Shown piece after piece: positions 8,752 to 17,924 of a DNA stretch of 64,000 nucleotides (its first letter is position 1; each line of letters starts with the position of its first letter). The stretch is from Desulfomonile sp963700305 (GTDB taxonomy: Bacteria; Desulfobacterota; Desulfomonilia; Desulfomonilales; Desulfomonilaceae), in contig CAVOXB010000017.1 of NCBI GenBank assembly GCA_963700305.1, positions 124,001-188,000 on the forward strand. The letters are read 5' to 3'. The translations under genes and the position numbers were made by a program. Under the pieces are notes generated by a model. It made no database searches. It was given only the letters and a program-made list of their open reading frames with translations, and was not told the origin of the DNA.

Positions 8752-9882
8752 ATGGTTCTCCGTCCGTTTAACATAGGCTATTATGCCTCCCGCGTCTCCT
8801 TAGTCTTTTCCCAGGATTCTTGGATTCACATGATCACACACGATCGCATTCTCACCAGCCTCGCAGCCGCGGGGCTGCTGATCTTTCTCTTGTACGCCGA
8901 GAGTAACTTCAACGAATATTCTATTAGAATCCTAAATAATATCGCCATATTTATAGTGGTGGCGGTCAGCTACAATCTGATCAATGGAATCACAGGTCAG
9001 TTTTCTCTTCAACCAAATGCATTTCTCGCTGTGGGCGCGTATACTGCGGCGATTCTTACGTTGACTCCAGAAGAAAAGCTCCGCAGCTTTATTCTGGAAC
9101 CGCTCGTATGGCCTCTTTCCGAAATAAGCCTTTCGTTTCCGGTTTCACTGCTCGCGGCAGGCCTGGTAACGGCTCTTGTTGCCTTTCTCCTGGCTGTACC
9201 CGTTTTTAGGGTGCGGGGGGATTATCTCGCGATCGTCACGCTTGGCTTCGGTGAGGTGCTTCAGGTAATCGCAAACAATCTGGTCCCAATAACCAACGGC
9301 CCTTTGGGGCTCAAAGGCCTGACCCCGTACACAAATCTGTGGTGGAGCTGGGGGTGTTGCTTTCTCACCGTATTCTGCACTGTTCGACTCGTGAATTCAT
9401 CGTACGGCCGCGCCATGAAAGCGGTTCGCGAAGATGAAACAGCCGCAGAGGCGATGGGTATAGACGCGTTCTGGACCAAAACTCTTGCATTTGTTTTCAG
9501 CGCATTTTTCGAAGGAATTGCCGGTGGGCTGCTCGCTCACCTCATAACGACGATTTCGCCTTCTCTATTTACCTTCATGTTGACATTCAATCTTCTGATA
9601 ATGATTGTCATTGGCGGTTTGGGGAGTACCACTGGAGCCGTGATCGGAGCTGTGATCATCACCTGGGGCGGTGAGTTGTTGCGATTCGTCGAGGAACCGA
9701 TCTCCCTGTTCGGATACCAATACGAAGGCGTCCCGGGGATGCGCATGGTAATATTCTCGGTGCTGCTCATACTGGTAATGCTCTTCGCCAGGAGCGGAAT
9801 AATGGGACGGCATGAATTCTCCTGGCAATCGCTGATAAATGGGGTCCGCAGGCTGGCTGGCCGTTTGCGAGGATGGGCATGA
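8752..9882 (+). CDS. livM: Branched-chain amino acid ABC transporter permease LivM
   Basis: Membrane permease of the HAAT family, about 8-9 hydrophobic segments. Family marks are NLINGITGQFSLQPNAFLAVGAYTAAIL, RVRGDYLAIVTLGFGE, GRAMKAVREDETAAEAMGI with the EAA-like loop, and MIVIGGLGSTTGAVIGA. The start at 8752 is supported by AGGA five bases upstream; an internal ATG at 8830 would give a more typical N-terminus of 350 residues, and I cannot decide between them. The gene overlaps livG by ATGA. No livH partner permease lies upstream, which is unusual because LivH and LivM normally form a heterodimer. Confidence 0.9.
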   Translation: MVLRPFNIGYYASRVSLVFSQDSWIHMITHDRILTSLAAAGLLIFLLYAESNFNEYSIRILNNIAIFIVVAVSYNLINGITGQFSLQPNAFLAVGAYTAAILTLTPEEKLRSFILEPLVWPLSEISLSFPVSLLAAGLVTALVAFLLAVPVFRVRGDYLAIVTLGFGEVLQVIANNLVPITNGPLGLKGLTPYTNLWWSWGCCFLTVFCTVRLVNSSYGRAMKAVREDETAAEAMGIDAFWTKTLAFVFSAFFEGIAGGLLAHLITTISPSLFTFMLTFNLLIMIVIGGLGSTTGAVIGAVIITWGGELLRFVEEPISLFGYQYEGVPGMRMVIFSVLLILVMLFARSGIMGRHEFSWQSLINGVRRLAGRLRGWA

Positions 9883-10651
9883 AGGGACCTCTTCTCGGGA
9901 TTGAGAAGCTTTCCGTCGTGTTCGGAGGTCTATCCGCGTTGAACGGCCTTGACCTCGAAATACCTGCGGGTGCAATAATTGGCCTCATTGGACCTAACGG
10001 AGCAGGCAAGACCACCGCGTTCAACGCCATAACCGGCAGTCGCGAGGCCTAGCTCGGGAAAGGTGCTCTTCGAGGGCAGAGACATCACCGGATGGCCTAC
10101 CTCTAATGTCGCTCGAATCGGAGTTGCGAGGACGTTTCAGAATATCCGACTTTACGAGGATCTGACAGTCATCGAAAACGTTATGGTGGCCTCGCATTCG
10201 TCGGTCCGGTACACGCCGATCGAGGCGATCTTAGGGATCGGGCGGGTCAAGTCCGATGAACGGAGGATTACGGCCAAAGCTGAGTTTCTGTTCAGAACCA
10301 TGGGATTAATGGATTCAGTAAAAGATAAAGCAGGATCGTTGCCGTACCAGGCAGCCAACGAAAACTGGAAGTAGCCAGAGCACTTGCCCTTGAACCAACG
10401 CTCTTGTTGCTTGATGAACCAGTGGCAGGAATGAATCCCAGAGAGACCATAGAATTCGGGGCACTGCTTAAGGAGAATATCCCCAAGATCTCAGTCTTAC
10501 GATTGGTCTTATAGACCATGACATGGGATTCGTTATGGATGTATGCCCCGCAATAAAGGTTATTGATCACGGGATTCCCATCGCCTGGGGAACTCCCAAA
10601 GAGATCCAAAACGACCCCAAAGTAATAGCCGCATACCTTGGCGTCGGCTGA
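9879..10651 (+). pseudogene. livG: LivG-type ABC transporter ATPase with three frameshifts
   Basis: ATPase of the branched-chain amino acid importer. Reading across frames gives LIGPNGAGKTTAFNAITG (Walker A), then RPSSGKVLFEGRDITGWPT, VARTFQNIRLYEDLTVIENV (Q loop), RKLEVARALALEPTLLLLDEPVAGMNP (signature remnant and Walker B), and TIGLIDHDMGFVMDV (switch His). Breaks occur near 10043 (one surplus base), 10352 (two extra or one missing in TACCAGGC, where the family has LPYG) and 10490 (one base missing in CCCAAGATCTC). No reading frame runs through. Every ATPase motif survives, so it may be intact in the organism. It lies between livM and livF in the same direction. Confidence 0.85.
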
Positions 10652-10667
10652 CAGGCATTTGAACGCG

Positions 10668-11399
10668 ATGCTGGAAATTCAGGACCTACATGTCAATTAC
10701 GGTGGAATCCAAGCTCTGAAAGGGATTTCTTTGCGCGTGGAAGAAAAACGAATCGTGAGCTTGCTGGGCGCCAATGGAGCCGGTAAAAGCACGACCGTCA
10801 GAGCAGTCTCCGGCATAGTTCCGATAAATTCGGGACAAATAGTATTCCAGGGCCAGCCAATAACCAGGACCCCGGCCCACGTTATCCAGCGGCTCGGACT
10901 CGTTCACATTCCTGAAGGACGCAAAATCTTTGCGAATCTGACGGTTCGAGAAAATCTTATAATGGGCGCGTACAACAATAACGACAAAGCAGATGTCTCC
11001 AAGACAACGGAGATGGTACTGGATACTTTTCCCGTGCTTGCATCCAGAATTGAGCAACTGGGAGGCACACTCTCAGGAGGCGAACAGCAGATGCTCGCCA
11101 TTGGACGGGCCATGATGTCCAAGCCGAAGCTGCTCACGATGGATGAGCCTTCCCTCGGACTCGCTCCCATGATCGTGGCAGAGGTGTTCCGAATCATCGA
11201 GCGGATCAGAAACGATGGAGTGACCGTTTTCCTGATTGAACAGAATGCCAATGCTGCCCTAAAAGTAGCAGATTACACGTACCTGCTGGAGACTGGAAAA
11301 ATAGTGCTTGAAGGCTCCGGCGCGGAGCTGCTCGATAATCCTAAGATTAAGCAAGCCTATCTAGGTGAAACGCTCGAATCCGGCCATCAAGAATTATAA
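10668..11399 (+). CDS. livF: Branched-chain amino acid ABC transporter ATPase LivF
   Basis: Second ATPase of the importer. It has GANGAGKSTT (Walker A), HIPEGRKIFANLTVRENL (LivF-type Q-loop region), LSGGEQQMLAIGRAMMSKPKLLTMDEPSLGLAP (signature, Walker B and D loop) and FLIEQNANAAL, where LivF proteins carry EQN instead of EHD. I start it at the ATG at 10668 (MLEIQDLHVNYGG), giving 243 residues; the frame also opens at a TTG at 10638 inside livG. The gene is intact and ends before a strong terminator at 11503. Confidence 0.95.
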   Translation: MLEIQDLHVNYGGIQALKGISLRVEEKRIVSLLGANGAGKSTTVRAVSGIVPINSGQIVFQGQPITRTPAHVIQRLGLVHIPEGRKIFANLTVRENLIMGAYNNNDKADVSKTTEMVLDTFPVLASRIEQLGGTLSGGEQQMLAIGRAMMSKPKLLTMDEPSLGLAPMIVAEVFRIIERIRNDGVTVFLIEQNANAALKVADYTYLLETGKIVLEGSGAELLDNPKIKQAYLGETLESGHQEL

Positions 11400-11502
11400 A
11401 GCAAAACTTCAAGAAATATTAAGAACCCCCTTGACTCCGCTCGTCTGTGGTGGTAGGGAAGGGCCCGGCCTTAACCTCGGGGGAGGGAGGGGCCTCAACC
11501 GG

Positions 11503-11552
11503 CAAACCGGGGGTGAGGATTAACCAATCCTCGCCGCCGGTTTGATTTTTTT
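11503..11552 (+). terminator. Rho-independent terminator of livMGF
   Basis: CAAACCGG (11503-11510) pairs with CCGGTTTG (11537-11544). An inner stem, GAGGATT with AATCCTC closed by AACC, sits inside, and ATTTTTTT follows. It lies about 100 bases after the livF stop. The rest of 11400-11883 holds only the palindrome at 11639 and the region upstream of lepB. Confidence 0.85.
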
Positions 11553-11638
11553 GGGGCTACGAGACGATCAAATATAAAAACTCTCAAAGGAATGTCGGCT
11601 ATACTACGCTGAAGACCGGAAGAATGTCTTTTGGAATG

Positions 11639-11665
11639 GTAGGACCGGCGACTCGCCGGTCCTAC
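11639..11665. repeat. Perfect palindrome, REP-like element (GACCGGC family)
   Basis: GTAGGACCGGCGA and its exact reverse complement are separated by a single C, making a 13-bp hairpin. The core GACCGGC...GCCGGTC recurs at 30999, 45738 and, as GGCCGGC...GCCGGCC, at 41913, 42024, 43051 and 45983, so it belongs to a dispersed family. The copies lie mostly between genes. Confidence 0.75.
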
Positions 11666-11883
11666 TAGGATTGTCTCGCGAGATACCGGATCGCTTCGCT
11701 CGTCTCCATGACATGTTCGAGGCCAGCTTCTCTCCCTCCGCAACTGAATGGTCACACGTCTGCCGACAAAACTCCCTTTACATCAAGTAATTGATGTTTT
11801 ATAAAGTTTCTTCGCGCCGTTACCTCGAAAAAGGCTGACGAGTGTGATTAAAGAGATCCTTAGATGGGCGAATTGATGGTGAA

Positions 11884-12561
11884 ATGAGCAAGAACAGGGT
11901 CCAAGATTCGAAAAGAGAAAACATGAGGGCAAAACCCCAAATAGAAACAACGGAAAAACACAACAGGACTATATTTCAGGAATATTCCGAGGCCTTTGTG
12001 GTAGCGGTAATCCTGGCAATAATTATTCGAGCGGTCTTTGTTCAGGCTTTTAAGATTCCATCGAGTTCCATGGAACCCACACTCTTGGTGGGCGATCATA
12101 TTCTCGTGAACAAGCTAAAATACGGGCTTCGTATACCGTTCACGGACGCAAGGTGGCCACGATTCAGTGACCCTCAGCGGGGCGATGTTATAGTATTTAT
12201 TTTTCCGGAAGACAAAACCAAGGATTTCATAAAGCGCGTCGTGGGAGTCGGTGGAGACACTATCGAAATTCGCAACAAGAAGGTCATACTAAACGACCAG
12301 GAGGTCCCGTCTCCACAGGCGGAATTCCGCAGCAACGTTATTTTACCGGGGGCGATGAATCCTCGGGACAACATGGCTCCGGTGACCATCCCGGAAGGCA
12401 AGCTTTTCGTTATGGGAGACAATAGGGATTACAGCCATGACAGCCGGTTCTGGGGATTGGTACCCGTGGAGGACGTAAAGGGCGACGCTTTCGTGATCTA
12501 CTATTCCGGTCTAGACTTCCAGAAGATTCGTTTGGAAAGATTAGGGAAGATAATTCGATAG
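11884..12561 (+). CDS. lepB: Signal peptidase I
   Basis: Removes signal peptides from secreted proteins, acting at the outer face of the inner membrane by a Ser/Lys dyad. A cytoplasmic tail of about 34 residues precedes one hydrophobic segment (FVVAVILAIIIRAVFVQAF). KIPSSSMEPTLLVGD carries the nucleophile Ser62, DFIKRVVGVGGD the general base Lys117, and MGDNRDYSHDSRFWG is box E. At 225 residues with a single membrane anchor it resembles the Gram-positive and delta-proteobacterial form more than the two-span E. coli enzyme. It is intact and apparently monocistronic. Confidence 0.95.
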   Translation: MSKNRVQDSKRENMRAKPQIETTEKHNRTIFQEYSEAFVVAVILAIIIRAVFVQAFKIPSSSMEPTLLVGDHILVNKLKYGLRIPFTDARWPRFSDPQRGDVIVFIFPEDKTKDFIKRVVGVGGDTIEIRNKKVILNDQEVPSPQAEFRSNVILPGAMNPRDNMAPVTIPEGKLFVMGDNRDYSHDSRFWGLVPVEDVKGDAFVIYYSGLDFQKIRLERLGKIIR

Positions 12562-12677
12562 CCTGTTTATCCCGCTTCAGGATGGCAAAGGGGAAATTTG
12601 TCGCTTTGCACCCCCCGTTGCTGAGGAAGCCCTGTAGATTAGATTTGGACAGCAGAGATATCCCGCAAGCGCTTTGT

Positions 12678-13502
12678 CTATGATCCCAACCTGAAGCCTC
12701 CGAATCGCAGCCTCTTCGACGAACACGAATCCACACAAAGGGCACAATTAGTGCACAAGAGGTTGTCGCCTTCCTTGTACGGGGCCAATCCCATAGGACA
12801 CGCTACTGAACAGTTGTTCTCGGTGCAGCACGGGGCTTTGGGCTTCTTCACGCTATTCTTGATTCCGAGCGTATACCTTCCTCGAAAAGGTGAAATAAAG
12901 GAGCCCGTGGGACAAAAGAGCCTGCACCAGAAGCGAGGTAAAACTGCCAGTTCCAATAGTATGATCACGACAATAAACAAAATTTCGGGCGAGACAGTCA
13001 TTTCTTTGACAAAAATCATTGCCTCCGTGCTCATAATTCCCGGTGCATGAACATAGTTCAGTACGGGAATTGAAGCCACACCCGCAACCGCTGTTCCCAA
13101 AATCAAGAAGCCGAACCTGATGACATTGGCCCTGGACGAACCGGGAATGGGCAATTTTTCAGGGCTTGGTTTCCCGAATAGTTTCATTCGAATGGTTCTG
13201 CGGAGTGCCGCTGCACCGTCCGCCAGGAGGTGATAAGGGCAAAGCCAGCCGCACCAGACGCGTCCGAAAAGAAACGCGAAAAACGCGGGGAACAGAGCTG
13301 CGCTCAAAAGCGGGACTGTGAGCCTGCCAGATGCAAAAATCGCCTGCAGAATGACCACCGGGTCCGCTATCCCAAGCCCCCCTATGGTCACCGCGTAGAA
13401 AGTGCCCGTCATGGAATAGATTTCAAATCTGTTTAGCAGAGGAATAATGAAAACCAACGACAACGCAAAAATTTGAACCGTTCTTCTGTACGGGCCGTAC
13501 AT
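12678..13502 (-). CDS. napH: NapH-type membrane ferredoxin (quinol dehydrogenase component)
   Basis: Integral membrane protein with four to five hydrophobic segments. It has two conserved cysteine pairs, GRVWCGWLCPYHLL and FWCRLFCPTGSF, and two C-terminal [4Fe-4S] motifs, CTENNCSVACPMG and CTNCALCVDSC. NapH is held to oxidise quinol and pass electrons through NapG towards NapA. The ATG at 13502 overlaps the napG stop (TGATG) and has GAGGG nine bases upstream; the ATG at 13511 is the alternative but lies too close to that site. It is the last gene of the respiratory operon and is followed by about 100 bases with no clear terminator before convergent lepB. Confidence 0.88.
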   Translation of the reverse strand: MYGPYRRTVQIFALSLVFIIPLLNRFEIYSMTGTFYAVTIGGLGIADPVVILQAIFASGRLTVPLLSAALFPAFFAFLFGRVWCGWLCPYHLLADGAAALRRTIRMKLFGKPSPEKLPIPGSSRANVIRFGFLILGTAVAGVASIPVLNYVHAPGIMSTEAMIFVKEMTVSPEILFIVVIILLELAVLPRFWCRLFCPTGSFISPFRGRYTLGIKNSVKKPKAPCCTENNCSVACPMGLAPYKEGDNLLCTNCALCVDSCSSKRLRFGGFRLGS

Positions 13503-14279
13503 CAATCCCATCCCTCTATAGATTTGGGAGCCTCGTACGGGAAGTCAAACTTAGGCTGATCGCTTGCACCGTCTATTCGGGATTTCCGCTCCAGGAGCTT
13601 GTCCCCCTTGAGCACGCCCTGTTGTTCCTGTCTACCTGCGGTGCCTGCCGACTCATAATGCCCCCTCGCCTTCCTGAAATAGAAACCAGCTTCGTCAACT
13701 CTGCCCATTCCTGAAGGAATGATGTTAATCGCCCGTTTCGGCCTCGTTGGGCAGCGTTCTACGCATATTCCGCATCCCACGCACGCGTCCTGCACCTCAG
13801 GAAAGAGGTTTCTTCCGCAGGACGATTGCCTTATCCTGCAGAGGGCAGACATTGTAGCAAGTGTTACAGAGTGCACCGATCTTCTGGCCAGAATTGTCCG
13901 GAAGCACATCATGGTCCAAAAAAAGATGGCTGTAGCAAATGGATTTGTCTATCGTGGCCTTTCCCATGGACACTTTTTCGGGATTTGTCAGATTAGCGTC
14001 GAGGGCTCCCGTCGGGCACAGTCGGCAACAGGCCATACACAGATAACAGGCCTTTTGCTCTGCAAGCACGTACGGCGTGCCCATTGTGAACCCGATTCCT
14101 GCTCGTTTTATGGAGCTGTACGGGCACACTTCCAAGCACCTGTTGCAGCGGATGCAAAGTGCCATGAAAAGCTTCTCTTCAACAGCTCCGGGCGGGCGCA
14201 TGCAGTTGGTGGTGTGATTGATTAACGGATTTTCTCCCTGAAGAAATATTCGATGAAGTATATCTTTAATTCCAGCCAA
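13502..14279 (-). CDS. napG: NapG-type ferredoxin with four [4Fe-4S] clusters (one frameshift)
   Basis: Electron carrier between NapH and the periplasmic cytochromes or NapA. The four cysteine groups in order are CIRCNRCLEVCP, CYLCMACCRLCP, CNTCYNVCP and CVGCGICVERCP. The last two are separated by a frameshift near 13812, where GGAAGAAACCTC should read GGAAGAACCTC to give VLRKNLFPEVQDACVGCG. Repaired length is about 259 residues. I see no twin-arginine signal at this N-terminus (MAGIKDILHRIFLQG), unlike typical NapG, so its location is uncertain. A hairpin at 14303-14328 separates it from napD. Confidence 0.86.
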
Positions 14280-14302
14280 AATTGCTCCTGTAGCTTCTCA
14301 GT

Positions 14303-14328
14303 AAAAAAAGGGCTTCTAGTGGCCCTTT
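14303..14328 (-). terminator. Hairpin with T tract between napD and napG
   Basis: On the minus strand AAAGGGC pairs with GCCCTTT across an eight-base loop, and the T run continues for seven bases. It lies after the napD stop and before napG, so it could lower or interrupt transcription of napGH relative to napA. No separate promoter for napG is obvious. Confidence 0.6.
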
Positions 14329-14365
14329 GACTGCGGGAGATTTCATTATACGGCAATTAACCTGC

Positions 14366-14629
14366 TCAGTGGTTTCCGAGAATTTTTTCCACCTCTTCCT
14401 CAAAATTAATGTACAGGTGATTTATATCCACTATTTGCGGAATCTCTTCCTTCAGGCGGTTGCAGAGATCTTCCAGTGCGCCCTGATCTTCAGCTTCCAG
14501 GTTTATTATCAGCTCGGTCCGGGACTCCGAAGCGGTCTGATAGGTTACCTGCGGGAATTCTTTCAGCCGCTCGAGAACCGTTTCGTACGAGCCCGGTTGA
14601 ATAAAGAGAGCGCTGCCTGTTATGACCAT
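14366..14629 (-). CDS. napD: NapD chaperone
   Basis: An 87-residue cytoplasmic protein. NapD binds the twin-arginine signal of NapA and holds back export until the molybdenum cofactor is inserted. The ferredoxin-like fold is suggested by alternating segments: VITGSALFIQPGSYETVLERL, then ELIINLEAEDQGALEDLCNRL and GIPQIVDINHLYINF-like strands. Its position directly after napA matches D. desulfuricans napCMADGH. An unusually long gap with a 25-bp inverted repeat separates it from napA. Confidence 0.85.
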   Translation of the reverse strand: MVITGSALFIQPGSYETVLERLKEFPQVTYQTASESRTELIINLEAEDQGALEDLCNRLKEEIPQIVDINHLYINFEEEVEKILGNH

Positions 14630-14706
14630 AACTACTTATCCTGTAATTGCCTTCTTGATGAACCAGTCACACCAAGGGGTGATCATTCAGTCATCCGGAT
14701 AGCCTT

Positions 14707-14776
14707 TGTGGGGCAGGCTTTCCAGCCTGCCATTATTAGGATTTCCGGACAGGCAGGCTGGAAAGCCTGCCCCACA
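14707..14776. repeat. 25-bp perfect inverted repeat between napA and napD
   Basis: TGTGGGGCAGGCTTTCCAGC and five more bases at 14707-14731 are the exact reverse complement of 14752-14776, with a 20-base spacer. Each arm also contains a smaller internal palindrome (GGCAGGCTGG/CCAGCCTGCC). It looks like a pair of REP units in inverted orientation. In the transcript it would form a very stable hairpin, which might stabilise the upstream napA mRNA or reduce read-through. Confidence 0.85.
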
Positions 14777-14883
14777 GGATGTTCAATTCGCCCAGGGATA
14801 AGCTTATCTCAAGTCTGACTGATGATTGTGTCACATGCCTGGCATCTGACACCTCATTTCTATCATTCTATTTCGATCTAACA

Positions 14884-17274
14884 CTACGCCTTACTAGGAA
14901 ACGGCGCATCGACGCTGGATATGATGGTCATATCCGCAACGTCTTTTGGATCGCCCGCCCGTGCGATCTTCACAGCGCAAATCTTGAACTCCGGCTGTTT
15001 CGACCCATCATCGAATGCGTCTATTGTAACCCGGTTTATCATGCGATCCCAGTCCTGATCGAACCAGGGAACAAAGAGTATCCCAGGCAACGAATTTTTC
15101 ACCACCTTGGCAGGCAGGATGTTGTATCCACGACGGGAGGTCATCTTCACCAGGTCACCGTTGTTGATCCTGTAGGCTTTGGCGTCTTCCGGATGTATTT
15201 CCACATATGCGTTTGGCTGAGACCGAGCAATTTCCGGCACTCTCATGGTCATGGTTCCGCTGTGCCACTGTTCGATGACTCGTCCGGTGGTAAGGAAAAA
15301 CGGGTAGTCCTTATCCGGCGGCTCTTCGGCCCCTTTGTAGGGCCTTAGGAATACGTTGGCTTTCCCTTCATGCTTCTGATCTGCATAGAAATAGATGAGT
15401 GCCTGAGGCGGGACCTTTACTATATCCGGCATGTCCATAATGGGATCTTTGCCGCGCACGTAGCGTATTGCCGTTCCAGGGCTTTTTTCATCTGGGCACG
15501 GCCACTGCAATCCCTCCTCTGATTTCAAGAGCCGGTCGTACGTGAAGCCGTAAAGAGTGTGCTCTGTCATTTTCACACACTCCCTGTAATCATCCCAGGC
15601 CATCCTGTAATTGGTCCCGGCATCGTCACCGTTCCAGGGAATAAGCTTATCGAGTCCCATGCGTTTGGCAATTTGTGCAGCAATCCAAAGATCAGCTTTT
15701 GCTTCACCGGGCGGTTCAACACATTTGGAGGTAAGCTGACTGCGGCGCTCCGAGCATCCGAAAACCCCGCCTTTTTCGTAGATGAATGCGGCCGGGAGAA
15801 TTACATCGGCCAATTGTGTGGTTCTCGTGGGGAATATGTCCACCACTACCAGGAATGCGTCCTGCATACCTTTGTGGTACTTGTGGCAATTCGGAAGGGA
15901 TTGGGCAGGGTTCGTGGTAGTAATTAGCATCCCCTTTAGGGGCTTGGACTGATCGTTTTCTGCGCCCAGTTTGTCGAACATTTCCATTGTGTGAAAGCCC
16001 GGCTTGGAGTCAATTTTACCGGCGGGGATTTTCCACGCTTTCTCAACCTGTTCCCTGACTGCGGGATTGGCTATTGGCCGCGTGCCAGGAAGAAGATGGC
16101 TCAAAACCGTCTCTCTAACGCCGCCGCACGCGTTGGGTTGACCTGTAAGGGAAAAGGAATCAGCACCCTCTTTGCAGATGTTTCCGGTGATGAGGTGGAG
16201 GTTGTGGATAAGGTTATTTGCCCAAACGCCCCTTGTTCTCTGGTTGAGCCCCATCGTCCAGAGGCTCATGGTCGGACCCTGGGTCGCGAAGATCCGGGCT
16301 GTTTCCTTTATATTGGCAGCAGGACAACGCGTGATTTTCTCCACGGCCTCCGGAGTGAACTGCTCAAGAAACTGCTTATAAGCCTCAAAATCCACTACCT
16401 GCGTGCCTGTGGTGAATCTGCAGAGGTTTTCCACAAACCATTTGTCTGTCCAGCCGTTCTTGACTATTTCTCTGGCGATGCAATGAAATACGGCCAAGTC
16501 CGTTCCAGGATCCGCGGGAAGCCATACATCGGCAATCCTCGCAGTGGACGTGAGCCTTGGTTCGCACACGATCACGTTGATATTGTCGGGATCTTGAAGT
16601 TTCCGCCTCGCGACTCTGCGGAAAATGATCGGGTGACACTCGGACATATTCGAGCCCACAATGAAAAATGTTTTGGCTTTTTCAATATCGGCGTATGAGC
16701 CGGCGGGCTCATCCGTGCCAAAGGTGGTGACATAGCCGCCGACTGCCGAGGCCATGCACAGCCGCGGGTTCCCGTCTACCATGTTTGAGCCAAATCCGCC
16801 CTTCCAAAGCTTGTTGTAAGTGTAGCTCTCTTCCGTCATGCATTGGCCCGAGCCATAGTACGCGACAGCGTCTTTCCCGTGCTTCTGTTGGAGTTCGCCG
16901 AATTTCTGTGTGATCAGCTTCAACGCCTCATCCCAGGAGACCCTCTTGAATTTGTCGTCTTCGCCCCTGACCATGGGGTATTGTAGTCGGTCCGGGTGGT
17001 ACATGCTCATATAGCCTTTGAAGCCCTTGACGCACAGAAAGCCAAAATTAGTGGCTGCTTTAGGGTTGCCTCGGATCGCGGCGACCCTGCCGTTTTTCAC
17101 CCCAATGTAGACGCCGCATCCCGTGCCGCAAAACCGGCAGGCTCCTTTGATCCACTTATCCACGTCAACGACGTCGTCCGAGGCTGGTGCAGTTTTTGCG
17201 AAAGGTATATTTAGGGCAGCAGCCGCAAAACCGGCAGCCGTCAATTTGATCATTTCCCTTCGAGTCACGCTCAT
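14884..17274 (-). CDS. napA: Periplasmic nitrate reductase, catalytic subunit
   Basis: Reduces nitrate to nitrite at a Mo-bis-MGD centre in the periplasm. The N-terminus SVTRREMIKLTAAGFAAAAL is a twin-arginine signal. Cys46, 49, 53 and 81 (CRFCGTGCG...FLCVKG) bind one [4Fe-4S] cluster, and Cys173 in GNPRLCMASA is the Mo ligand. The molybdopterin domains (YYGSGQCMTEES, DPGTDLAVFHCIA, GVFGCSERRSQL, the C-terminal TTGRVIEQWHSGTMTMR) are present. The start at 17274 is chosen because GGAGGAA stands just before it; an ATG at 17286 is too early. The length of 796 residues fits. A NapB cytochrome is absent, as in D. desulfuricans. Confidence 0.95.
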   Translation of the reverse strand: MSVTRREMIKLTAAGFAAAALNIPFAKTAPASDDVVDVDKWIKGACRFCGTGCGVYIGVKNGRVAAIRGNPKAATNFGFLCVKGFKGYMSMYHPDRLQYPMVRGEDDKFKRVSWDEALKLITQKFGELQQKHGKDAVAYYGSGQCMTEESYTYNKLWKGGFGSNMVDGNPRLCMASAVGGYVTTFGTDEPAGSYADIEKAKTFFIVGSNMSECHPIIFRRVARRKLQDPDNINVIVCEPRLTSTARIADVWLPADPGTDLAVFHCIAREIVKNGWTDKWFVENLCRFTTGTQVVDFEAYKQFLEQFTPEAVEKITRCPAANIKETARIFATQGPTMSLWTMGLNQRTRGVWANNLIHNLHLITGNICKEGADSFSLTGQPNACGGVRETVLSHLLPGTRPIANPAVREQVEKAWKIPAGKIDSKPGFHTMEMFDKLGAENDQSKPLKGMLITTTNPAQSLPNCHKYHKGMQDAFLVVVDIFPTRTTQLADVILPAAFIYEKGGVFGCSERRSQLTSKCVEPPGEAKADLWIAAQIAKRMGLDKLIPWNGDDAGTNYRMAWDDYRECVKMTEHTLYGFTYDRLLKSEEGLQWPCPDEKSPGTAIRYVRGKDPIMDMPDIVKVPPQALIYFYADQKHEGKANVFLRPYKGAEEPPDKDYPFFLTTGRVIEQWHSGTMTMRVPEIARSQPNAYVEIHPEDAKAYRINNGDLVKMTSRRGYNILPAKVVKNSLPGILFVPWFDQDWDRMINRVTIDAFDDGSKQPEFKICAVKIARAGDPKDVADMTIISSVDAPFPSKA

Positions 17275-17314
17275 GGCTTCCTCCAAAAAATACCGTATTG
17301 CCGCGTACGAATGC

Positions 17315-17881
17315 TTAGAATCCCGGGACTTTGAATCTCTGTTCCCGGCCAGGGCTGAATTTCTCGTATTGAGCGATCTTGTGCACAGTGAACCAGTGAC
17401 CCTTGTGACAGAAAGAGCAATTGGTCACAAGCGCCTGAGCGGGCATGTTGTGCACCTGTGCGGAATGGCATCCCATGCACACCATTTTATCCGGCCTGGA
17501 CCGGTAATTATTCACATCACCATGGCAAACACCGCACTTAACACTATTTATGCCGTGCTTGGACCCTAACCACGCTTGATAGCCTGTTGGCGTTTCCTTC
17601 TGGTGGCAGGTCGCACAATCCTGCTTTCCGAACTGGACTCTGTGGCAATCCGGAAGCTCACCAGGAGCCAAAGGCGGCGGGGTGAATTCCTTCCATTTCG
17701 GGTCCAACACGCTTGTCGGCGAAGGCTTTGGGCAGTCCGGGCAGTCTTTGTCCTGGCTGACAGCCGGAATGGTCCATACCGCCAACAGCATGAAGGAGAT
17801 AAAGAAAGCCATTTGCATCCCCGCCTTGACTGAACCCGGATCAGGAAAGAGAGACATCCGCAGATTAGAAGCCCTTTTCAT
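17315..17881 (-). CDS. napM: NapM-like tetrahaem cytochrome c
   Basis: Four CXXCH haem sites (CATCH, CGVCH, CMGCH, CSFCH) in 188 residues. An N-terminal hydrophobic segment (MAFFISFMLLAVWTIPAVS) acts as signal or anchor, followed by a proline-rich linker. It sits directly upstream of napA, the position of napM in D. desulfuricans, so it is the likely immediate electron donor to NapA. The first 20 residues (MKRASNLRMSLFPDPG) are unusual; the ATG at residue 22 is another possible start. The name follows position and haem number, not verified homology. Confidence 0.75.
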   Translation of the reverse strand: MKRASNLRMSLFPDPGSVKAGMQMAFFISFMLLAVWTIPAVSQDKDCPDCPKPSPTSVLDPKWKEFTPPPLAPGELPDCHRVQFGKQDCATCHQKETPTGYQAWLGSKHGINSVKCGVCHGDVNNYRSRPDKMVCMGCHSAQVHNMPAQALVTNCSFCHKGHWFTVHKIAQYEKFSPGREQRFKVPGF

Positions 17882-17924
17882 CTTCTTCTCCTGTTCTTAA
17901 CCCAAAATATTCATTCCAAGAAGT

